Assembly (NCBI GenBank): GCA_024516035.1
Contig: CM044957.1
Location: 52,262,085-52,326,084 of the forward strand
Reading direction: 5' to 3'
DNA from: Bactericera cockerelli
Lineage: Eukaryota; Arthropoda; Insecta; Hemiptera; Triozidae
DNA: 64,000 nt
Made by a program: the position numbers and the translations under genes. Below the pieces are notes generated by a model. It was not told the DNA's origin and made no database searches. It saw only the letters and a list, made by a program, of their open reading frames with translations. This document shows, piece after piece, positions 53,555 to 64,000 of this stretch. Position 1 is the first letter of the stretch; the number at the start of each line of letters is the position of its first letter.

Positions 53555-53824
53555 CCCTACTTCTACGACCCGCTGTCGGAGCAGCAGCCGGCGGCCCCAC
53601 AGGCGGCCCCCACGCAGCCGCTGCCACGATGCCGCGCCCTGTACGACTGCGCAGCCGACAATGAGGACGAGCTGTCCTTCCGGGAGGGGGACGTGCTGCT
53701 GGTGCTGAGCAGCTGCCCGGAGGACGAGAACTGGATGGAGGGGGTGCTTGAAGGCGACCCTGGCAGGCGCGGCATGTTCCCTATCAGCTTCGTGCAGATG
53801 CTGCGCGCGCCCGACCCTAGCTAG
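53555..53824 (+). CDS. ASAP-family ArfGAP, terminal exon with SH3 domain and stop
   Basis: The acceptor CGCTTCACAG is phase 0. After a short Pro/Ala/Gln linker the exon encodes a C-terminal SH3 domain: CRALYDCAADNEDELSFREG, DVLLVLSSCPEDENWMEG, then RRGMFPISFVQML. The ALYDx, DELSFxxGD, W and GxFPxxxV landmarks are all present. It ends at TAG (53822-53824). The SH3 domain of ASAP proteins binds proline-rich partners such as focal-adhesion kinases. The last 22 codons are the first unit of a four-copy tandem repeat that continues into the 3' untranslated region. Confidence 0.96.
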   Translation, partial: PYFYDPLSEQQPAAPQAAPTQPLPRCRALYDCAADNEDELSFREGDVLLVLSSCPEDENWMEGVLEGDPGRRGMFPISFVQMLRAPDPS

Positions 53825-54211
53825 AGAGACTCTGCTTGCTAGGCGGTAGTTTTGACCCTGGCAACTGACCCTAGCAACCGACCCTGGCAGGCGCGGCATG
53901 TTCCCTATCAGCTTCGTGCAGATGCTGCGCGCGCCCGACCCTAGAGCTAGAGAGACCCTGCTTGCTAGGCGGTAGTTTTGACCCTGGCAACTGACCCTAG
54001 CAACCGACCCTGGCAGGCGCGGCATGTTCCCTATCAGCTTCGTGCAGATGCTGCGCGCGCCCGACCCTAGCTAGAGAGACCCTGCTTGCTAGGCGGTAGT
54101 TTTGACCCTGGCAACTGACCCTAGCAACCGACCCTGGCAGGCGCGGCATGTTTCCTATCAGCTTCGTGCAGATGCTACCCGCGCCCGACCCTAGCTAGAG
54201 AGACCCTGGTT
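53757..54211 (+). repeat. 124-126-bp tandem repeat of the SH3 end and 3' UTR, four copies
   Basis: The phrase AGGCGCGGCATGTT starts at 53765, 53889, 54015 and 54139. Each unit covers the last ~22 codons, the stop and about 55 bases of untranslated sequence (TTGCTAGGCGGTAGTTTTGA). The second unit has two extra bases before the stop; the fourth has a few substitutions. Units 2-4 lie after the stop and are not translated in the main frame. Confidence 0.93.
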
Positions 54212-55763
54212 GTTGTTGTTGTAACCAGCTTGGCTACAGGTGGAGGCAGTGATAGTCTCCAGCCAACTTCACTTGAAAATTTCGCTTGTCCTAAACCATA
54301 TAGGTACAAGAAATAATCAGAAAAATCATCCCAACTCATGGAAAGAAAAACTTAAAGTTGCAATTTACCGTATCTCTGAGATTTTTTTTAAACATCCTCA
54401 ATGTTTTGTTCATTAATCCTTTTTCCTCTTATTAGTAGGTCATTAGGTCATGTTGAAATTGAAATATTTTGGTTTTTGAATTTTAAGAAAAATCGAATGA
54501 TAAAAAGAAAACAGTTAACTGAGTGTGTTCTAAAACGACTCTTTAATTCTGTTTTTGCAAGTTTACATCTTTCTATCCACGAGTTGTAATAAGTATCATA
54601 AGAACTTGGCTTTTTCTTTTGTAGGGCTAGTTTGAGTGATTGTGACATCACGTTTGTGACTAACACAAATTAATATGATAACTATACTTCTCTACTCCCT
54701 GTTAAAAGTTCTCAGACAAGGGTTATGCAATTTGGAATCAAATTGTATCTATAATTTTATTGTTTTGTGTATTAATTCATGTTAATGACGAAATTGGAAG
54801 TATGAGCGTTTTTGAAAATATTAATGAAGTGATAACCTGCTATATTTCATAAAAATGAAGATTACAATATATTTTTATTTATTTATTTAAATTTATTTAT
54901 TGATTACAGTAAATGTACTGTAGTGAATGAACTAGGTAGTCTATAAAGTACCTACCTTAAATATCATAAAAATTAAATTCTACTTGGCAAGCAACTTTAA
55001 ACTCGATTTCAGGCTTAAGTTTACACATTCTCAGATGCTATGTCATCAATTATTCTAGATTTAATATTCGATCAATAAAATCCTATTTATTATAGTGCTA
55101 TTTGCTCCAAAATACTATGATCTTGTTATCCAAATTTAAGATTTAGTTCCGAAATATGAGACAGAATTAGATTAATATTATCCAAAACAGGATTACCCTA
55201 ATCCTGTTTTACCCTTAACACGCCCTCTGGTGGCAATTTCAAACAAACACAGCGCATTTATATCTGCTGTTAAGTGCTAGTGGCTTGGATCAACAAATCT
55301 TAGATATCTAAGTATTTAATCCTGTTTCTTAATTCGTCCCGTATTCGCCACATGAAATTTATTGAATACTGTGTTTGTTGCTTAGTTGTTTATTTTTGTA
55401 AAGTCTTGAAAGTTTACTGTATGTAGATAATTATGCTTCTCTGTTGTATATATTAAAAGCTTTATTGTGTTTTGGAACTTTTTGGTGATGATCTCAGAAT
55501 GCTTTTCGTCGTAGCTGCACGATTGTCAACTAAATCTTGTGTTCTATTTATGAAAATTTTAGTTTACTAGAGAAATACTTACTAAAAACTTACTGAAATT
55601 GCTTTCTAGCTGTATGAACTTGTTTTCAAAATGAGAGCGCACGCAGGTTCCATTTAACAACTCCATGTATTTCAATGTGATTGGTTAAAACTTACATTTC
55701 TTTTTATTGGTAGGAGGTACTAACTTGTGTTCTGAAGGAAAATGTGAAAATGATCAAAATAAA
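53825..55763 (+). promoter_or_regulatory. Probable 3' UTR region of the ASAP gene with candidate poly(A) signals
   Basis: AATAAA occurs at 55074-55079 and 55758-55763. Which, if either, ends the transcript cannot be told from sequence. The region also holds a family E fragment (54210-54310), a SINE-A fragment (54620-54690) and a MITE-like repeat (55187-55345). Confidence 0.3.
55187..55345. mobile_element. MITE-like repeat (AAACAGGATT ends)
   Basis: AAAACAGGATTACCC at left and TTTAATCCTGTTTC at right, with ACACGCCCTCTGGTGGC inside. Same family as 41081-41243. Confidence 0.65.
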
Positions 55764-56335
55764 CAGTACCTACAATTAGTAAGTTTTGAAACATTATTTT
55801 GATAGAATATGTTTTCACCATTTTTATTCCAGATCATTATTTCTGGTTAAATTTTGTATTGAGTGCATATTTCTTACACGGTGTTGTTTTATTCAAAACA
55901 AAAAATCTTCTGAAAATGTTATGTACAACAGAAGTTACATCACTTCTCAATCGCATTTAAATACATGGAGAAAAAAGGAAAAGAGCCTGCGGTGGCTCTA
56001 ATTTTGACAATAGATTTATGTTCTTTTTTACTTTCTATTTCCTGAAAAGTATAGAAAGTTTTGTTTTCGGTCAGTTCTTTTTCTTGAATTTTACGTTTTA
56101 AAATATTTATAAGTCTGTTAATTTGCTTAATTTTAAATGATTATTTACTAACGTCCTGTTTCACAATGGTGCGCACAACTGAAAATACTCTTTGTAATCG
56201 TAGGATTAATGCTTCGCTTGTGGTTTTGTGTACCTATTTATTTTATTTGTATAACTATTTTGTCTCTTAGTCTATTCATATGTTAACCTAGGTTAGTAGC
56301 TTGTTTTCTTGTCGTTTTAAATTTTAATAGAAATA
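55346..56335. other. Intergenic, few features
   Basis: No gene. 56030-56080 (TACTTTCTATTTCCTGAAAAGT) resembles 17785-17840, a short shared repeat. Confidence 0.45.
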
Positions 56336-56485
56336 TGTTGTTGTTGTTGTGGCCGTCTTAGCCACTGCTGAGGGGAGTGATGGTCTCCAGCCAAACTCAA
56401 GAGAAAAGTTGGCCCGTCCGTTCTCTGTTTATAGTCCCCTAGCGAGACACTGCTTTTCTCCCTGTTAAACGTCCCCTAGCTATAC
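56336..56485 (+). repeat. Family E fragment
   Basis: GATGGTCTCCAGCC and CCCTAGCGAGACACTGC in family order. Confidence 0.7.
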
Positions 56486-56494
56486 AAATAGAAT

Positions 56495-56680
56495 CATGTT
56501 GTAGCCAGCGGTTGTGACTACTGTCCGTGATCCAGAGATCTTGAGTTCGATCTTGGGTTGGGGAGTTTTTTACCAAAAAAATGTTCCCTCAAAAATAAAA
56601 GAACACGTGAGGCTGGCATTTCCGGCCCAACCCAGGCTGGCTGAGGTTAATGTGAGTAGCTAGACTTGACTAATGTTGTA
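56495..56680 (+). repeat. tRNA-derived SINE (third type)
   Basis: GATCTTGAGTTCGATCTTGG B-box-like part and a GGCCCAACCCAGGCTGGCTG tail, shared with 31985-32100. Confidence 0.6.
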
Positions 56681-56934
56681 GCTATGGTTATTATGAGAAT
56701 TAAATAACCTGCATTAACCTCGATAATCAACACTACACCGTTGACATGAATCTTGGTAAAGGTTGATTTTATTGGTAAATGCGTTAGGAAAGGCATCCAG
56801 CTGAAGTGCGAGTAGGGTGCCAGAACCAACCAAACTCAACCTTGAGGAAGAGGTTAAATACTGCCGACCCCTTGTAGGTTTGGAGAAGACAAATTTAAAG
56901 ATGAAGAATAATCATCATCATTGTGTAGCTTCGT

Positions 56935-57110
56935 CGATCTTGACGGTTGCCAAATTCAATACTTAATTACCGGTCCATCTTCTGTCCTGCCATTCTCCTT
57001 CTTGTAGTCCCATGTCTTCTTTGGTGCTGTCTAACCACCTCGTCTTAAGTTTGCCGGGGAGTCTTCTGCCTTCTACTTCTCCTGTTAGGATTTCTTGTGT
57101 GAGGTTATTC
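56935..57110 (-). pseudogene. RTE-like LINE ORF2 tail remnant
   Basis: The minus strand reads RLPGKLKTRWLDSTKEDMGL and EWQDRRWTGN, the GRPKTRW...D...W pattern of RTE-like ORF2 C-termini. It is bounded by a family F copy on the right. Confidence 0.7.
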
Positions 57111-57130
57111 AATAGCTTTGCAGCATTAAC

Positions 57131-57716
57131 TTTTGTTTTAAGATTTTATACTAAATCACTTATATTTCCAAAACGGCTTAACCGATTTTCTTCAAATGTT
57201 CTATATGGTAGAATACCGTTTTTCTAAATTCTACAAAAAAATCTGTATCGGCAAGTCGTAGACCTTATTTCTTAAATATCAGATATTAATATCAGATATC
57301 AATCATATATTATTAAAAAAAAAAAAAAAAATACAAATGCCCTATGTAAAACAGTAATACGCATATAATCACAAATTTCGATGAAAATCGGATGTACCGT
57401 TCACGAGATATAAGCGTTTAAGTAAAACGTTAGTGGTCAGGCGTATGGTCTGTATCACCAAGAACAGCTAGTGCAAAGTTGATGAATTTAAAATGGGACC
57501 AACCACAATACGTCTCCTATATGTCTACAAAATTTCGTCAAAATCCGTTCAGTAGTTTCTGAGCTTTGCGCGTTATAAGGAATGTATTTAACAGACCGAC
57601 AGATAGACTCAAAACCAAAGTTGTTCAGGAAGTTATGAAACGTCCAGATTTTTTTTTTATACAAAAACGAACACAATTCTTCCGATTTCTAATATTAGAA
57701 ATTTCTTGGAAGTAAA
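57131..57716 (-). repeat. Family F copy
   Basis: Reverse of 18093-18771: TTTTATACTAAATCACTTAT at left and the AATATTAGAAATTTCTTGG hairpin at right. Confidence 0.85.
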
Positions 57717-58320
57717 ATATGTACTCCTCTAAATTCCTAGGTTTCAGTAAAATGTTTTTGCGAAAAAGTTTTCTATATCCTGTTTTTTACCATCTTCATA
57801 CATTTTTATTTTATTTACAATTCAACGGACTGAAACCCATGCATGTTTACATGTTGAAGAATTTATAAAAGTCTTCTTCTAATTCTAAGAAATTTGTTAA
57901 TTTATAAACGTTTAAATGGTTCTCTCATAGTTACTAGATGGTAGATGCCTGAACTGCTGCTGTTTTTACTAACAGCCATATTTGTAATTATTTATAGATA
58001 AACTATGTCTGATACTGAAGTCCAAGTTGAACAGAAAGCGGCTATTCTTAAGCCGGCCACACACGTATAAGCATGAACGTGTGTTGCCGACTTTCTGAAA
58101 TCTTATGACAACCTCATGAGTTTGTCTTGTTCCTGATGAAGTCTTCCTAGCATTGTTAATCTTTTAGTTATTCGAATGTCTCTTTCTGTGTATAGGGCGT
58201 TGTTCACACCTCGACCGAGGTGTTTGATACTCTCTCGTATCAAGTCCGGTGCTTCCTCTCTGTACAGTTTTAACCTGTGTTGTAGCCAGCAGAAAGAAAG
58301 AGATAAGAAGAAATTATTGT
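57717..58320. other. Intergenic, no recognised features
   Basis: AT-rich. 58055-58200 has mixed composition but no frame or repeat I can assign. Confidence 0.45.
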
Positions 58321-58860
58321 GTTAAGTTGTTGTAACCAGCTTGACTACAGATGGAGAGAGTGATAGTCTCGAACCAACCTAAGTTGAAAGCTGGAGGGAG
58401 TGATGGTATCCAGCCAACTTAAGTTCAAAATTGGCTCGTACTGGACCACATACAGTACAATCTCGCTAACTGGAAATCCCGTTAATTCGAAAGAATTCTT
58501 CGGCCCTAGTCGAACTTCGCACGTTATTTGATATCCCGATAGCTCAAAATGACATCTTATGTCCCTTGAATTTTGAGCTAGCGGGATTCTACTGTATATG
58601 TTTGATTAACCATCGTTAGAACTTGGGCCTTTTTTTTTATTTTTATAAGAGTCTTAGCATTTGTTCTGTGGTGCTGTGTGAGCGTTTAATTTCTTGTTTC
58701 TGCCCTTTTTTGGGTGACATTCATTATTTTGCTGTACTGGTGGTTACGGCCTTATTGTATTTCTTGTAACCCTTGGAACTGCAAGCTAGCCTGGCTTGTA
58801 GGGTTGACTAGCTCGTTCTCTGTTTATAGTCCTCTAGCAAGACCCACATTCCTTGTGTTA
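58321..58860 (+). repeat. Family E copy, extended
   Basis: TTGTTGTAACCAGCTTGACT, GATGGTATCCAGCCAACTTA, then after an inserted ~150 bp CATCGTTAGAACTTGGGCC and ACTGCAAGCTAGCCTGGCTT. Confidence 0.75.
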
Positions 58861-59232
58861 TATACTGCTGGGTGATTGGGTTTAGTAGACCCTAACCGTC
58901 GGGTTTGTCCGCCAGTGATGTCCTGCGAACTCTAACTTATTTTTTGAATTTTAATCAACACTAACGTTCTCTATTATACCAAAGATTTTATGTTCATGTT
59001 TTTTCTCGTATTTTTAATGAATAATAACTTAACTTTAACTTAATGGTGTTTTCTCTTGTATATTTTATGTTATAGAGGCTATTTATTAATGTTTTCTATG
59101 TGTGTACCTTAGTATGGAAGTGTTCTATATGGTAAGATGTACATTTTGTACATATGAACTTCTTGTTCCAAGTATATTGGAAATATTTATTATGTAACTG
59201 TTTTACCATGACAGGGCACTTTGTGAATTTAT
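58861..59232. other. Intergenic, no recognised features
   Basis: AT-rich sequence, no gene. Confidence 0.45.
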
Positions 59233-59748
59233 CAGTAATGGCCAAGTTGAGATGCGCCTGCCAGGTCCCTGCTCACGTCTATTAATATACATGAGCATGA
59301 GCAGGCACCTGGCAGGTCCCTGCTCACGTCTATTAATATACATGAGCATGAGCAGGCACCTGGCAGGTCCCTGCTCACGTCTATTAATATACATGAGCAT
59401 GAGCAGGCACCTGGCAGGTCCCTGCTCACGTCTATTAATATACATGAGCATGAGCAGGCACCTCGCAGGTCCCTGCTCACGTCTATTAATATACATGAGC
59501 ATGAGCAGGCACCTGGCAGGTCCCTGCTCACGTCTATTAATATACATGAGCATGAGCAGGCACCTGGCAGGTCCCTGCTCACGTCTATTAATATACATGA
59601 GCATGAGCAGGCACCTGGCAGGTCCCTGCTCACGTCTATTAATATACATGAGCATGAGCAGGCACCTGGCAGGTCCCTGCTCACGTCTATTTAATATACA
59701 TGAGCATGAGCAGGCACCTGGCAGGTGCATCTCAACCCGGCCATTCAT
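59233..59748. mobile_element. Inverted-repeat element with internal 51-bp minisatellite
   Basis: Outer inverted ends AATGGCCAAGTTGAGATGCG and GCATCTCAACCCGGCCATT enclose ~9 units of 51 bp (GGCACCTGGCAGGTCCCTGC, TCACGTCTATTAATATACATGAGCA in part). Each unit is itself nearly palindromic around TATTAATA. Since 51 is a multiple of three, open frames appear on both strands; these are not genes. Confidence 0.88.
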
Positions 59749-59855
59749 ATTGGAAGCAAATATACAACCTCAGTTTAAGCTATTTGTTAAGAGTGTTGAT
59801 AAATCAGATCTTGTGATACCAATGTTTTCTTACTGCATACTAATGTTTACAACTG

Positions 59856-59980
59856 ACCTCAGTAGCTTGATCGATATGGCAGGCTTGTAACCTGGAGGTC
59901 GGTGGTTCAAGTCCCAAGTTCAGCTTTACTAAAGCAGGTTTGAGTAGTTGTGATAACTTTTCAACTTAACTAACTTATAT
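59856..59980 (+). repeat. SINE-A copy
   Basis: GACCTCAGTAGCTTGATCGA, GGTGGTTCAAGTCCCAAGTT, GTTTGAGTAGTTGTGATAAC. Confidence 0.85.
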
Positions 59981-60119
59981 GGCCACTTGTGTGCTCAATT
60001 ATGTAGGCATGAGTAAGACTACTTGTCGTTGTCCAGACTATGATTTGAGAGCCAATAATCTTTTCTCAAGTGTGGCCATTGCTTTTGCGTAACATTATGA
60101 ACCATCTCCCGTCTAATAA

Positions 60120-60285
60120 TAATAATAGCACTCTTTAGTGGAAGGTAACGAGACGAGGTTATTGCTCAAAGCATTTTCTACCACCTAACCAACAGAATCT
60201 TATTATGATATGGTCTCAAACTCAAATTAATGACGAAAAATTCATGCACTGGGTGGGATTCGAACCAACGGATCCCCACACTGGG
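60120..60285 (-). repeat. SINE-B copy
   Basis: CACTCTTTAGTGGAAGGTAA to GTGGGATTCGAACCAACGGA. Confidence 0.8.
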
Positions 60286-61106
60286 TACTTACCTTTTCTC
60301 TTTTTTAATCTTATCTATTCTGTAATATTGTATTTTATGCTTTGTTGTAATTCTATAAAAAATTTCAATTATAACGTAATATAATTTTACTATAAGTTAT
60401 CAGTTGTATATTTATCTAATACCTATTTATTTGATATTATAAGTACCTATAATTATTTAATCTTATTTCATTGTGATTATATTAAGTTTGAATATTATAT
60501 AGCTATGTGGCAATTAGTTCTTACTATAGATGATAGGCTACACTCGTAATGGTTGGTAAAAATAGTCCGGCTAGAAGCTAATTTACCTCTTGAATTTTAA
60601 TATGATATACTATGGTTTTAGAATTCAATTTGGTTGGATAGAATGTTTCTCACTTTACTGAAATTAAAAAAGACGATTGTTAGAAATTCACTCAATTTAG
60701 GGAAAAATTTCACTACAAAACTCATGTTATAAGAAGAAACTGTAAATATTTCTTATGCACACTGCTGGAATCGATTTCCTTGCTGCTGAAAATTGGTTTT
60801 TTCAACCCCCATAAAATTTTACACTAAGTAAAAAGAAAGACAAGCGATCTCTGAGTCGATAGTATTTCTTTGTACCTTTCTTCTGGTATGAACAAGAATT
60901 TATTCTAAGAAGGCTTCGTGTAAATTCTATGAGGGTTGAAAAATAAAGTATTGAAAATTATAGTTCCTTTTTTAAGTGTCGAATAATTGGTACATTTACC
61001 TTATATTATGAGAAATTTCCAGTAAATCTGTTGGGGTATCAATTTACATTCTTACCAACCGATTTAAAAAATTACGAGCTAATGGTTTTTACATACTGAC
61101 AGGTTA
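60286..61106. other. Intergenic, no recognised features
   Basis: AT-rich; no gene or repeat recognised. Confidence 0.45.
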
Positions 61107-61108
61107 AA

Positions 61109-61215
61109 CCGACCTCAGTAGCTTGATCGATAAGGTTCAAGTCAGCAAAAATTTAATAAAGCGAGTTTTAGTAGTTGTGAGATCGCGAATGTGATCAACA
61201 CTAATATGATAACAT
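61109..61215 (+). repeat. SINE-A copy with deleted B box
   Basis: CGACCTCAGTAGCTTGATCG, then directly the tail (GTAGTTGTGAGATCGCGAAT). Confidence 0.75.
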
Positions 61216-61431
61216 TTTTATAAATCCTTTTTTTTTTCTTTTTTTTTTTTTTGTAAAAAAAATCTACGCAAATTTCAACCCACTTGAGCAGCATGGAAAG
61301 AGGAAGCGCTTGTGTTCCTCTTATTGGTTCCATCAGTGTAAATATTTTTCTAGCATCTCAGGCTATTTGTCAATTGAGTTACCATTCCTACACTGAGTAC
61401 AGAGTAAGGTCATACTCCTTTACTAACGAGT

Positions 61432-61710
61432 CTCTGGGCCAAATTAATGAACGACACGAGCCAAATTATGAAACAGGAAAAAATCTAGGGTTCTTTAATC
61501 CAAGCCACTACACATAACTGCTGATATAAATGCGTTGTGATTGGTTAAAATTTTCACTAGAGGGCGTGTTGAGGACAGAACAGGATTAGATTTATCTAAT
61601 CTTCTTTCATAATTCGGACATAAAGCGAAGACTGTTACTATGTGTAGTGTAACAACACTATAGTAACAGTCTCCACTTTAGCGTCGTTCATTAATTCGGG
61701 CCCTAGTATT
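61432..61710. mobile_element. Two nested MITE-like elements
   Basis: Outer ends GGGCCAAATTAATGAACGAC and GTCGTTCATTAATTCGGGCCC-type inverse, inner ends AAATTATGAAACAGG and ATAATTCGGACA. The right arm AACACTATAGTAACAGTCTC is the sequence amplified at 41597-43600. Confidence 0.7.
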
Positions 61711-61779
61711 AACATGCATTGCAACCTCATCAGTATAAAATACTACCTGAACCCCATGCCACAATCATTCTACAAGTTA

Positions 61780-61990
61780 CAAGCCCCGTGGCTCAGTGGT
61801 TAAGAGAATTGGTTACTGACCAGGAGGTTGCGGGTTCGAATCCAGGCCGGAGCGGATAATTCTGACCGAGTTTTTCCTTTTCCGGAATGGCATGTGTGTA
61901 AAGGTAAAGTGCACTCAAGTAATGTGAAAGCGGTTCGGGGCACAATCACCTTCTTCTTTAAAGTCAGTACAGTTTAAAGTTCGAAATGTA
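61780..61990 (+). repeat. SINE-D copy (tRNA-derived)
   Basis: CCCCGTGGCTCAGTGGTTAA (A-box-like) and GCGGGTTCGAATCCAGGCCG (B box), then a non-tRNA body. It is not a tRNA gene, as arms do not close fully and a SINE tail follows. Confidence 0.8.
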
Positions 61991-62234
61991 GGCAAATGAA
62001 CCTGAGTGAACTTCCAATTTCACTTATTGGCTCATTTTAAAGTACGCATCTTCTTATGCTAAATTTCCATTTTATTTCATGAGTCAACATTTCCCACTTT
62101 TAAAATTACTTGTAACTTGAAGAATGACATAGGAAACCAGAACCAGGTTTGTCAGGCGGTTTTTCATATTGAGAGTGTGACTAAGACAATAGCACTTCAA
62201 GCGTAAAGTGGTAGTAATTATACAAAGCATCAAA

Positions 62235-62465
62235 CTTTGACCAAAACTTTAATAATAAAACTCTAGTGGAAGGTAACCATCAGGCGAGGTAACTGCTCAA
62301 AGCACTTTCTACCACCTGACCCACTGAGTCTTATTATTATGTCGTGATATACTCAAATGAATGAGGAAAAAATCATGCATTGGGTGGGATTTGAACCAAT
62401 CGATCCTAGGAGCTACCTGGATTACGAGACCAGTGCCTTAACAACTTGACTACCAATGTACGGTT
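62235..62465 (-). repeat. SINE-B copy
   Basis: CTAGTGGAAGGTAACCATCA to GTGGGATTTGAACCAATCGA. Confidence 0.8.
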
Positions 62466-62724
62466 CTTCCTGAATGGTTTCACTTGTCTGTGTTGAAGTT
62501 TTGTGTGTTAATGAAAGTTGGAACTACCCCTGCTCTACGTATGAAATACTCTATGTCTCCTAAATATTTTTTATTAGTTAATTAGACATACAGGATGCCC
62601 CACAAAATTCCAAAACTTGTTGAGCTAGAACTTGTAAATTTCCAACGAGAATGGTCTACAGTGATTTTGTTGTTAATGCTTCTTCATTGAATGGCCTCCA
62701 ATTTCAGAATTGTGCTATCTATCA
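62466..62724. other. Intergenic spacer
   Basis: No gene or repeat recognised. Confidence 0.45.
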
Positions 62725-62920
62725 GTCCCCTGTCCCGGTAGCTGAGTGGTAAAGGCGGCTCGGCTTTCTGGTAATCCAGAGGTCGCGGGTTCGAAACCCA
62801 GCCGGGACATGAGAAGTTATCCTCATATTTGGGATTTTGACCACATAATAATACGTCTTAGACTTACTGCTGGAATAATGGGAATTATTAGTCTTAGTTG
62901 GGCAGTGTAAATAAGGCGAT
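62725..62920 (+). repeat. SINE-C copy (tRNA-derived)
   Basis: GTCCCGGTAGCTGAGTGGTA and GCGGGTTCGAAACCCAGCCG, with a closing acceptor-like GTCCCGG/CCGGGAC, followed by the tail GACCACATAATAATACGTCT. The T stem does not pair fully and the tail recurs with other copies, so it is a SINE. Confidence 0.82.
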
Positions 62921-63334
62921 ATTAACCTAATATGCAAAAATCACGCTGACTTTTTGTGCTCATTGTAAAGAATAATAATTTAAATGATCAAATTCCTTAT
63001 ACAAATTACTGACATTTGTATAAGTCGAATTGGATAATCTTGAACATATTTGACAAAATACGTAAAATTATGTTGTATGTTTTTTAAATTGTTTTAAATA
63101 TTTTAATCTAATGGTAAATTTGATGATCTTTTTTTTCGGTTAGGCACTTTAACCAATTACTAATATGGTCGTTCGTGCCGATCCTCTCAAGGTCTACATG
63201 AGGTGAAGGAGATTGGAACTTCTTAGAAAGGACATTTCACAGTGTACAATATATTTTTACTTCACAATGAGACATTATGAAAAACAAGTACATTTTGTAT
63301 AAATGTTGTGTATTTTTGTAAAATAATAATAATA

Positions 63335-63490
63335 GGACTCGATAGGACTATCGAATCTCATTATTCCAGCAGTAAGCCCAAGACATATTAATCAGTGATC
63401 AAAATCCCAAATGGAATGGTAACTTGTCATGTCCCAGCTGGGTTTTGGATTACCAGTCAGACGACTTGACCACTGAGCTACCGGGACAGA
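63335..63490 (-). repeat. SINE-C copy
   Basis: CCAGCAGTAAGCCCAAGACA to GCTACCGGGACA; the B-box region is shortened. Confidence 0.75.
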
Positions 63491-64000
63491 CTCTGAAGAA
63501 TGGTCGCGCCATCTTGAAAACAAAGACCAAATCACAATAACTATTGACTGAAATTTACAACTTCCACCACCCCTTAATTTTTGGTCATGTATATCAGGGA
63601 CACTGTATATTATTACTATTATTTACTAGCAATTATAATATATTGTACTACTAAAAATATAAGTTTCTCTACTTGGAGATATAATACAGTTCCCATATTT
63701 TAATTCTTTTGAGTTACGTGTATACTCATTGTATTTTTCTATTATTAATTTTGATAGTTTCAGAAATATAAAAACTGATTTTCATAAATTGAGTCATTAC
63801 TGACGACCTACCAAAACCAAAATGAAACAATATTATTAATTGGTGTGAACATTACACATCTTTATCCCTCAAAAAGAAGTCAAATTCGCCACTGGTGAGA
63901 AAATTTCCTAAATTTTAATTTTTTCTTTAATAGAACTCTCGTAATTTTTTTTATATCTCTAACCGTGTAAATATTGATTCCCGCCACTGGTAACTCAACG
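63491..64000. other. Right edge, intergenic
   Basis: No gene. The stretch around 63860-63900 repeats 34390-34440 (AAAGAAGTC, CGCCACTGGTGA). Confidence 0.5.

Noticed and set aside
53825..54025. Frames over the SH3-end repeats on the minus strand
   Set aside because: They are the antisense of the terminal exon and its tandem copies.
59203..59890. Long frames on both strands over the 51-bp array
   Set aside because: The period is a multiple of three, giving open frames on both strands. The sequence is palindromic repeat DNA.
62725..62810. tRNA gene
   Set aside because: The acceptor-like ends pair, but the T stem does not and a family-specific tail follows; further copies in the window share that tail, so it is a SINE. 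The same holds for the tRNA-like heads at 61795 and in SINE-A and SINE-B copies.
1..64000. Integrated virus genes
   Set aside because: The only retrovirus-like piece is the mag-type LTR element, which has no envelope gene. No other viral protein signature was seen.

Overview
The window is AT-rich, intron-dominated and packed with transposable elements. It looks like insect genomic DNA, most likely from a hemipteran. The grounds are the insect-type gene, the insect-style LINE and SINE families, and (CCTAA)n, the complement of the TTAGG telomere motif of many insects. The hemipteran (planthopper-like) placement is only an inference from the repeat style.

One host gene spans most of the window on the + strand. 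It is an ASAP-family Arf GTPase-activating protein (BAR - PH - ArfGAP - ankyrin - proline-rich - SH3). Twelve coding exons can be placed with consistent splice phases: 2876-3035 (end of BAR), 10315-10585 and 12498-12734 (PH, start of ArfGAP), 13806-14028 and 30386-30566 (ArfGAP core and end), 31774-31904 and 33022-33304 (ankyrin), 34100-34256, 38056-38201, 39138-39203 and 39873-40204 (Ser/Pro-rich linker), and 53555-53824 (SH3 and stop). The 5' part of the gene lies before the window. A one-base frame break lies in a C run of the 38056-38201 exon. An intronless, catalytically degenerate short-chain dehydrogenase-like gene (20082-20996) sits inside the large ArfGAP intron on the same strand.

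The rest is mobile DNA, often nested: an internally deleted mag-like LTR element with identical LTRs (466-2384); a nearly intact RTE-like LINE (3361-8617) inside an older LINE; a CR1-like LINE inside a jockey-like LINE inside a palindromic element (21345-29835); mariner remnants; a 4.3-kb TA-flanked inverted-repeat element (44305-48623); several palindromic elements; a recurrent 0.55-0.7-kb repeat here called family F; another called family E; and many tRNA-derived SINEs. There are also long minisatellites at 15.3-17.1, 36.2-38.1, 41.6-43.6, 49.7-50.2 and 59.2-59.7 kb.

The most unusual structure is at 36177-38055. The whole 3' splice-site module of one ASAP exon (branchpoint-like CTAAC, acceptor, first 20 exon bases) is tandemly repeated about 42 times, and only the last copy leads into a real exon. 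Smaller boundary duplications occur at two other exons of the same gene: a decayed copy of the first exon's acceptor, and a fourfold repeat of the C-terminal coding end.
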